Shown here piece by piece: positions 63,101 through 64,000 of a stretch of 64,000 bases of DNA. A program made the position numbers and the translations under genes. Origin of the DNA: Larus michahellis (lineage: Eukaryota; Chordata; Aves; Charadriiformes; Laridae); contig NC_133897.1 of assembly GCF_964199755.1 (NCBI RefSeq), positions 19,210,492 through 19,274,491 of the forward strand, in the 5' to 3' direction. The number at the start of each line of letters is the position of its first letter. The stretch's first letter is position 1. The notes under the pieces were generated by a model, which was not told the origin of the DNA, searched no databases, and worked only from the letters and a program-made list of their open reading frames with translations.

Positions 63101-63633
63101 GGAGGGAAGTGGGGAAGGCGGTGAAAAGGCTGCTCAGCGGCACAGTCGGCAACTCCCGACGCACAGAAGCACTAATTCTAAACGGGAGAGGGTGCGCGAC
63201 GCTGCGCTGCCAGCTACAGAGACGGGGCTGCTGGGGTATTTTATCATTTAGGAAAACGATTTCTGTCTCGTTTAGAAATTGCTTGGAACTGCCAAAATCC
63301 AGTCGCTGCTTCAAGCTTTAACGTTTCAAGATAAAATGAAATGACACCTTTAATCAATGGATGAGACCATATAGGGTAGAAAATGAGCAAGGCTATTACC
63401 TGTTTTAATTGCATACTTCAGAGTTGTTCTGCAGTTCAATAAAATTTCTTCCAAAGTCTGTGGCTGGTCTGCCAGTTCCCAGTTATATTCCTGGAGCAGC
63501 TCATTTGGGTAATGGAAATCAATAACTTTTGTTGATCTATCAAAACTTTTCACCACATACTGAAGTAAAATGTCCACAACATCTTGTAGGAAAGACATAG
63601 TTGTTATTTCTCCGTTGCATGCCGGCAGAAGAT
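26929..63633 (-). CDS. GAD2: GAD2, glutamate decarboxylase 2 (GAD65), partial: exons 4-16 of the coding region, 5' end outside window
   Basis: Joined on the minus strand: 63633-63400, 58469-58379, 57538-57426, 53597-53482, 43630-43551, 40076-40022, 38584-38468, 37378-37314, 33413-33335, 31662-31513, 29736-29629, 27891-27802, 27102-26929. The spliced frame has no stop until TAA at 26931-26929 and yields 490 residues that align end to end with GAD65 from about residue 96. Known of the family: a PLP-dependent group II decarboxylase converts L-glutamate to GABA and CO2, works as a dimer, and GAD65 sits on synaptic vesicle membranes through an N-terminal segment that is not in this window. Seen: N-P-H-K with PLP lysine 396, His282, Asp364 and loop Tyr425. 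GAD67 (GAD1) is less likely because diagnostic positions such as the MMGVPLQC stretch and the E-R-L-G-Q-D-L end match GAD65. All introns are GT-AG. No damage is seen. Confidence 0.97.
27103..27801 (-). other. GAD2: GAD2 intron 15 (0.7 kb)
   Basis: Short intron with a triplet repeat (27,128-27,195) immediately upstream of the exon 16 acceptor on the minus strand. Nothing else seen. Confidence 0.85.
27128..27195 (+). repeat. (ATT/ATC)n triplet microsatellite next to the last-exon acceptor
   Basis: Mixed ATT, ATC and ATG triplets with TTTTAATT interruptions. On the minus strand the repeat occupies the usual branch-point region, 25-93 bases before exon 16. Confidence 0.85.
27802..27891 (-). CDS. 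GAD2: GAD2 exon 15 (residues 499-528), C-terminal domain
   Basis: This 90-bp exon of 30 whole codons lies between acceptor GTGTTTAG and donor GTAAGC. It encodes [16 protein letters not shown], then [14 protein letters not shown]. The T-N-V-C-F-W-Y-x-P-P-S-L-R motif is a hallmark of animal GADs. The second half is the least conserved stretch of the exons here: S-M, Thr and Met stand where human GAD65 has T-L, Met and Ser. It is an exposed charged helix, so variation is plausible. The open frame with splice sites and the match in the first half make the call firm. Confidence 0.96.
27892..29628 (-). other. GAD2: GAD2 intron 14 (1.7 kb), with a GC-richer internal block
   Basis: AT-rich on both sides, but about 28,860-29,330 is GC-richer and carries a minus-strand frame of 162 codons (28,846-29,334) whose product I do not recognise. 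The block starts next to a T12 run on the plus strand. It may be an unrecognised insertion. Confidence 0.7.
29629..29736 (-). CDS. GAD2: GAD2 exon 14 (residues 463-498), start of C-terminal domain
   Basis: This 108-bp exon of 36 whole codons lies between acceptor TCTCTAAAG and donor GTATGC. It encodes [20 protein letters not shown], then [16 protein letters not shown]. This is where the PLP domain joins the C-terminal domain. Q-I replaces H-V and Lys replaces Ile in the A-E-Y-L-Y-N-x-I-K-N helix compared with human. In humans the C-terminal part of GAD65 carries many autoantibody epitopes, and helix substitutions like these are the kind that change them. The phases agree with both neighbours. 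Confidence 0.97.
29737..31512 (-). other. GAD2: GAD2 intron 13 (1.8 kb)
   Basis: Unique sequence. No repeat or gene seen. Confidence 0.8.
31513..31662 (-). CDS. GAD2: GAD2 exon 13 (residues 413-462), catalytic loop
   Basis: This 150-bp exon of 50 whole codons lies between acceptor TCTATAAG and donor GTAGGA. It encodes [19 protein letters not shown], then [17 protein letters not shown] and [14 protein letters not shown]. It contains the flexible catalytic loop. Tyr425 (codon 31626-31624) is the GAD65 loop tyrosine whose counterpart protonates the substrate carbanion. In mammals the mobile GAD65 loop explains its ready loss of cofactor compared with GAD67. Ser replaces Asn at about 417. The C-G-R-x-x-D-x-F-K-x-W signature of the family is complete. 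Confidence 0.97.
31663..33334 (-). other. GAD2: GAD2 intron 12 (1.7 kb)
   Basis: Unique intron sequence. I see no element or gene in it. Confidence 0.8.
33335..33413 (-). CDS. GAD2: GAD2 exon 12 (residues 386-412), PLP Schiff-base lysine
   Basis: This 79-bp exon lies between acceptor CTGTCCCAG and donor GTATGT. It completes the Arg codon and encodes [10 protein letters not shown], then [16 protein letters not shown]. The lysine of N-P-H-K (K396, codon 33385-33383) forms the internal aldimine with pyridoxal phosphate and is the key catalytic residue. The [12 protein letters not shown] form, with V-P, favours GAD65 over GAD67. The exon matches mammalian GAD65 at all positions that I can compare. 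Confidence 0.97.
33479..33499 (+). repeat. short (AAT)n repeat
   Basis: Imperfect AAT triplets just inside intron 11, about 65 bases upstream of exon 12 on the minus strand. Confidence 0.7.
36590..36760 (-). mobile_element. probable ancient CR1/L3-like LINE fragment
   Basis: The plus strand reads like the reverse complement of the 3' part of an old CR1-type LINE, with the GGCAAGGAGTTCCACAGCTT phrase near 36,664 that I recognise from such elements. The rest is too diverged for me to place. Boundaries are approximate. Confidence 0.4.
37212..37246 (-). terminator. cluster of four AATAAA hexamers in GAD2 intron 11
   Basis: Minus-strand AATAAA occurs at 37,246-37,241, 37,235-37,230, 37,223-37,218 and 37,217-37,212, starting 68 bases after the end of exon 11. 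If used, they would give a transcript ending after residue 386 plus a few intronic codons, without the PLP lysine. The cluster may equally be a plain A/T-rich simple repeat. Confidence 0.3.
37314..37378 (-). CDS. GAD2: GAD2 exon 11 (residues 365-386)
   Basis: This 65-bp exon lies between acceptor CCTTCTAG and donor GTATGA. It encodes [21 protein letters not shown] and two bases of an Arg codon. It directly follows Asp364 and forms the H-V-D-x-A-W-G-G-G active-site strand. The first residue is Gly (codon GGA, 37378-37376) where mammalian GAD65 and GAD67 have Ala. The following Ala366, which packs on the PLP ring, is kept. N-G-V-E replaces S-G-V-E of mammalian GAD65. Several AATAAA hexamers follow within about 110 bp of the donor. 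The exon was placed from splice sites, phase and alignment because it is too short to show as an open frame. Confidence 0.95.
37379..38467 (-). other. GAD2: GAD2 intron 10 (1.1 kb)
   Basis: Ordinary unique sequence between a GTAAGT donor and a CCTTCTAG acceptor. I see nothing in it. Confidence 0.8.
38468..38584 (-). CDS. GAD2: GAD2 exon 10 (residues 326-364), PLP-binding aspartate
   Basis: This 117-bp exon of 39 whole codons lies between acceptor TTTCTTGCAG and donor GTAAGT. It encodes [20 protein letters not shown], then [11 protein letters not shown] and W-M-H-V-D. The A-T-A-G-T-T motif contacts PLP, and the last residue, Asp364 (codon 38470-38468), pairs with the cofactor pyridine nitrogen in the family. 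Ile replaces Leu and Val in the P-L-x-A-x-A-D stretch relative to mammals. The exon is in phase 0 at both ends, so its skipping would keep the frame but destroy the active site. Confidence 0.97.
38585..40021 (-). other. GAD2: GAD2 intron 9 (1.4 kb)
   Basis: Contains plus-strand frames of up to 153 codons at 38,891-39,352 without similarity that I recognise, and a T-rich tract near 39,970. Nothing else identified. Confidence 0.8.
40022..40076 (-). CDS. GAD2: GAD2 exon 9 (residues 307-325), smallest exon
   Basis: This is a 55-bp exon between acceptor TTGCTCCAG and a strong GTAAGT donor. It completes the split Arg codon and encodes [18 protein letters not shown], which matches mammalian GAD65 at every position I can compare. 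It is too short to stand out as an open reading frame. The call depends on phase agreement with exons 8 and 10, both splice sites, and the amino acid match. A T-rich run at about 39,970 lies just downstream in the intron. Confidence 0.95.
40077..43550 (-). other. GAD2: GAD2 intron 8 (3.5 kb)
   Basis: Holds the paired palindromes at 41,414-41,457 and a frame of 128 codons at 42,255-42,641 without recognisable content. No mobile element seen. Confidence 0.8.
41414..41457. repeat. two adjacent palindromes with shared arms
   Basis: TCAACTCA and TGAGTTGA flank TAG at 41,414-41,432, and CAACTCA and TGAGTTG flank a single G at 41,443-41,457. Both palindromes use the same arm sequence, so four copies of one 7-mer in alternating orientation sit within 44 bases. 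Confidence 0.85.
43551..43630 (-). CDS. GAD2: GAD2 exon 8 (residues 281-307), cofactor-stacking histidine
   Basis: This 80-bp exon lies between acceptor GTTTTCAG and a strong GTAAGT donor. It encodes [13 protein letters not shown], then [13 protein letters not shown] and two bases of an Arg codon. The second residue, His282 (codon 43627-43625), is the conserved histidine that packs on the PLP ring in group II decarboxylases. Val for Leu and Arg for Lys are the only differences from the mammalian sequence that I see. The short length is typical of GAD gene exons. It is isolated by 9.85 kb upstream and 3.5 kb downstream. Confidence 0.96.
43631..53481 (-). other. GAD2: GAD2 intron 7 (9.85 kb, largest in window)
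   Basis: Mostly unique AT-rich DNA. Frames up to 140 codons occur (49,599-50,021 plus; 44,874-45,215 minus) but none shows a known domain. I recognise no CR1 element in it. A 13-base T run occurs at about 45,130. Confidence 0.8.
53482..53597 (-). CDS. GAD2: GAD2 exon 7 (residues ~242-280), PLP domain
   Basis: This 116-bp exon lies between acceptor GACTCCAG and donor GTATGT. It encodes [15 protein letters not shown], then [12 protein letters not shown], and L-V-A-F-T-S-E-H, ending exactly on a codon. G-G-x-x-S-N contributes to PLP phosphate binding in this fold, and the S-E-H tail leads to the histidine that stacks on the cofactor in the next exon. Changes from mammals (Leu for Met, Ile for Leu, Val for Ile) are conservative. 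The exon is flanked upstream by 3.8 kb and downstream by the largest intron in the window (9.85 kb). Confidence 0.97.
54433..54548 (+). repeat. (CA)n and (TA)n microsatellite cluster
   Basis: An imperfect CA repeat at 54,433-54,460 is followed by alternating TA runs at 54,491-54,548 with short interruptions. Self-complementary TA tracts can extrude as cruciforms, and the cluster is likely length-variable. Confidence 0.85.
56776..56794 (+). repeat. A19 homopolymer
   Basis: Nineteen consecutive A on the plus strand. No retroposed gene body was recognised on the left side, so it is called a simple repeat and not a poly(A) tail. Confidence 0.8.
57426..57538 (-). CDS. GAD2: GAD2 exon 6 (residues ~204-242), start of PLP domain
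   Basis: This 113-bp exon lies between acceptor ACATTTCAG and donor GTACAT. It encodes [14 protein letters not shown], then [13 protein letters not shown] and G-D-G-I-F-S-P, ending one base into a Gly codon. The [15 protein letters not shown] motif that starts here is the phosphate-binding entry of the PLP domain. Differences from mammalian GAD65 are conservative (Arg for Lys, M-V for I-I, Cys for Ser in P-G-G-x-G-D-G). The donor matches the consensus poorly after GT, and the exon length is not a multiple of three, so skipping would shift the frame. Confidence 0.95.
57539..58378 (-). other. GAD2: GAD2 intron 5 (0.84 kb)
   Basis: AT-rich intron with GTAAGT donor and CATTTCAG acceptor. I see no repeat element or other gene in it. 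Confidence 0.85.
58379..58469 (-). CDS. GAD2: GAD2 exon 5 (residues ~174-204)
   Basis: This 91-bp exon lies between acceptor TATGCAG and donor GTAAGT. It completes the split Gly codon and encodes [13 protein letters not shown], then [11 protein letters not shown] and A-N-T-N, ending two bases into a Met codon. This is the segment where the N-terminal domain passes into the PLP domain. The H-P-R-[YF]-[FL]-N-Q-L signature is shared across group II decarboxylases. The only change from mammalian GAD65 that I can see is Ala for Thr in the L-T-S-x-A-N-T-N motif. The next exon downstream is 840 bp away. Confidence 0.96.
59613..59634 (+). other. G-quadruplex-forming motif
   Basis: Two runs of four G are followed by a run of eight G, separated by AAAA and TT. 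Another GGGTAATGGGG lies 30 bases before. The motif satisfies the usual four-run G-quadruplex pattern when the long run is split. It is on the non-template (plus) strand relative to nothing known, and is C-rich in the GAD2 pre-mRNA. Confidence 0.5.
62440..63220. promoter_or_regulatory. intragenic CpG-island-like segment
   Basis: This segment is rich in G, C and CpG, for example around 62,540-62,640 (CCGCCGCCG, GTGCGGCGCC, CGTCCGTCC) and 63,000-63,200. Flanking DNA is AT-rich with few CpGs. It lies 180 bp inside the intron after exon 4. Known in general: vertebrate CpG islands mark promoters, and intragenic ones may be alternative promoters or developmental elements. Function here is inferred from composition only. 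A TTATTTAAGG stretch at 62,550-62,559 precedes the richest part on the plus strand and might act as a TATA-like element, but this is weak. Confidence 0.55.
62663..62686 (+). repeat. short (GT)n repeat inside the CpG-rich segment
   Basis: GTGTGT runs interrupted by GGGGG, in the middle of the CpG-rich segment. A simple-sequence repeat likely to vary in length. Confidence 0.7.
63400..63633 (-). CDS. GAD2: GAD2 exon 4 (residues ~96-174), N-terminal domain
   Basis: This 234-bp exon begins after a TTCCCAG acceptor in the second base of an Asp codon and ends one base into a Gly codon before donor GTAATA. It encodes the end of the GAD65 N-terminal domain: D-L-L-P-A-C-N-G-E, then S-F-L-Q-D-V, a long stretch identical to mammals around [13 protein letters not shown], and L-K-Y-A-I-K-T. 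The part after the C-N-G-E motif (I-T-T-M-S) differs from the mammalian protein, as expected for a variable linker. The ATG inside this exon is an internal Met, not the start. The real start lies in exons beyond 64,000. The donor is the +4 T variant of the consensus and somewhat weak. Confidence 0.96.
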
Positions 63634-64000
63634 CTGGGAACGGAGAAATTGAAAGTTAACTTCGTTTTACGACTGTACACACAGATTTTGGACAAAGGCT
63701 TCCCGCATTCACGTTTAGGAATCTTTTCACTGCGTTCAATACAAATAGACTTTGTTTTCATTTACTAAGCAAATTGGTAAGATTGTATTTTAAGGAATGT
63801 TCTGAAATAGTTAGGTTTTAATAGCCTATCTAAAATAGCAAATTTCGGCCACAGTATATTTCAGACCAATTTTTAAGACAATGAGAGCAAGCAGGGAAAC
63901 AAGAAAAAAGGCAAAACGAATCTCAGGAAAAATAAAGACTGGGAAAAAAACGCTACAAGAAGTGCTCTAAAAACTGTCATTTGCCTTGCAACAAAATACC
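63634..64000 (-). other. GAD2: GAD2 intron 3, 3' part (upstream of exon 4)
   Basis: The sequence directly upstream of exon 4 on the minus strand ends in a pyrimidine tract and CCCAG. I see no match to the Cys-rich coding segment expected in exon 3, so that exon lies outside the window. Confidence 0.7.

Larger units (their letters stand above)
58470..63399 (-). other. GAD2: GAD2 intron 4 (4.9 kb), with GC-rich block
   Basis: The exon 4 donor side holds a GC-rich, CpG-containing block from about 59,400 to 63,250, separated from exon 5 by ordinary AT-rich DNA (58,470-59,400). The block creates many long chance frames on both strands (for example 223 codons on the minus strand at 59,852-60,523), but none has a recognisable domain or plausible gene structure. 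See the CpG-rich core at 62,440-63,220 and the G-run at 59,613. Confidence 0.8.

Noticed and set aside
63350..63598. ATG at the start of the S-F-L-Q-D-V segment as the translation start
   Set aside because: It lies inside exon 4 after a good acceptor and the coding match continues upstream of it (L-L-P-A-C-N-G-E), so it is an internal Met.
26929..63633. GAD1 (GAD67) as the identity of the gene
   Set aside because: Diagnostic residues around N-P-H-K (M-M-G-V-P-L-Q-C), the catalytic loop (M-H-A-S-Y) and the C-terminus (E-R-L-G-Q-D-L) agree with GAD65, and C-terminal counting gives the 585-residue GAD65 numbering exactly.
1..64000. Prokaryotic-type features such as CRISPR arrays, operons, insertion sequences or phage genes
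   Set aside because: No regular spaced direct repeats, no dense coding on either strand, and a clear spliced vertebrate gene. I also saw no viral or endogenous retroviral coding sequence.

Overview
This window looks like vertebrate nuclear DNA, most probably from a bird. It carries one clearly recognisable gene: most of GAD2 (glutamate decarboxylase 65, GAD65) on the minus strand. The bird call rests on the scattered old CR1 retroposon fragments (the dominant avian LINE), the otherwise low repeat content, and a GAD2 protein close to but distinct from the mammalian one. It is an inference, and I cannot name the species.

Layout. About 1-24,400 is downstream (3') flank of GAD2. I see no convincing gene there, only four CR1 pieces, a short tandem duplication, some palindromes, and one weak plus-strand candidate exon at 7,439-7,627. 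About 24,420-26,928 is the probable GAD2 3' UTR, with several possible poly(A) signals. From 26,929 to 63,633 lie thirteen GAD2 coding exons with introns of 0.7 to 9.9 kb. Every exon boundary is GT-AG and all phases join without a frame break, giving 490 residues. If the protein is colinear with the 585-residue mammalian GAD65, these are residues 96-585. The first ~95 codons and the promoter lie beyond position 64,000. The two facts (13 exons here, 16 in the mammalian gene) suggest these are exons 4-16, and I use that numbering.

The encoded enzyme makes GABA from glutamate. The visible catalytic set is intact: the PLP lysine (K396), the stacking histidine (H282), the PLP-nitrogen aspartate (D364) and the catalytic-loop tyrosine (Y425). 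One residue beside the active site differs from mammals (Gly at 365 instead of Ala).

The intron nearest the 5' end (58,470-63,399) contains a GC-rich block with a CpG-island-like core at about 62,440-63,220, well downstream of the expected promoter. It is the most unusual compositional feature of the window. I found no rRNA, tRNA, CRISPR, prokaryotic or viral genes, and nothing that amounts to a new biological system. The remaining open reading frames are short and appear to be chance frames in introns or flank.
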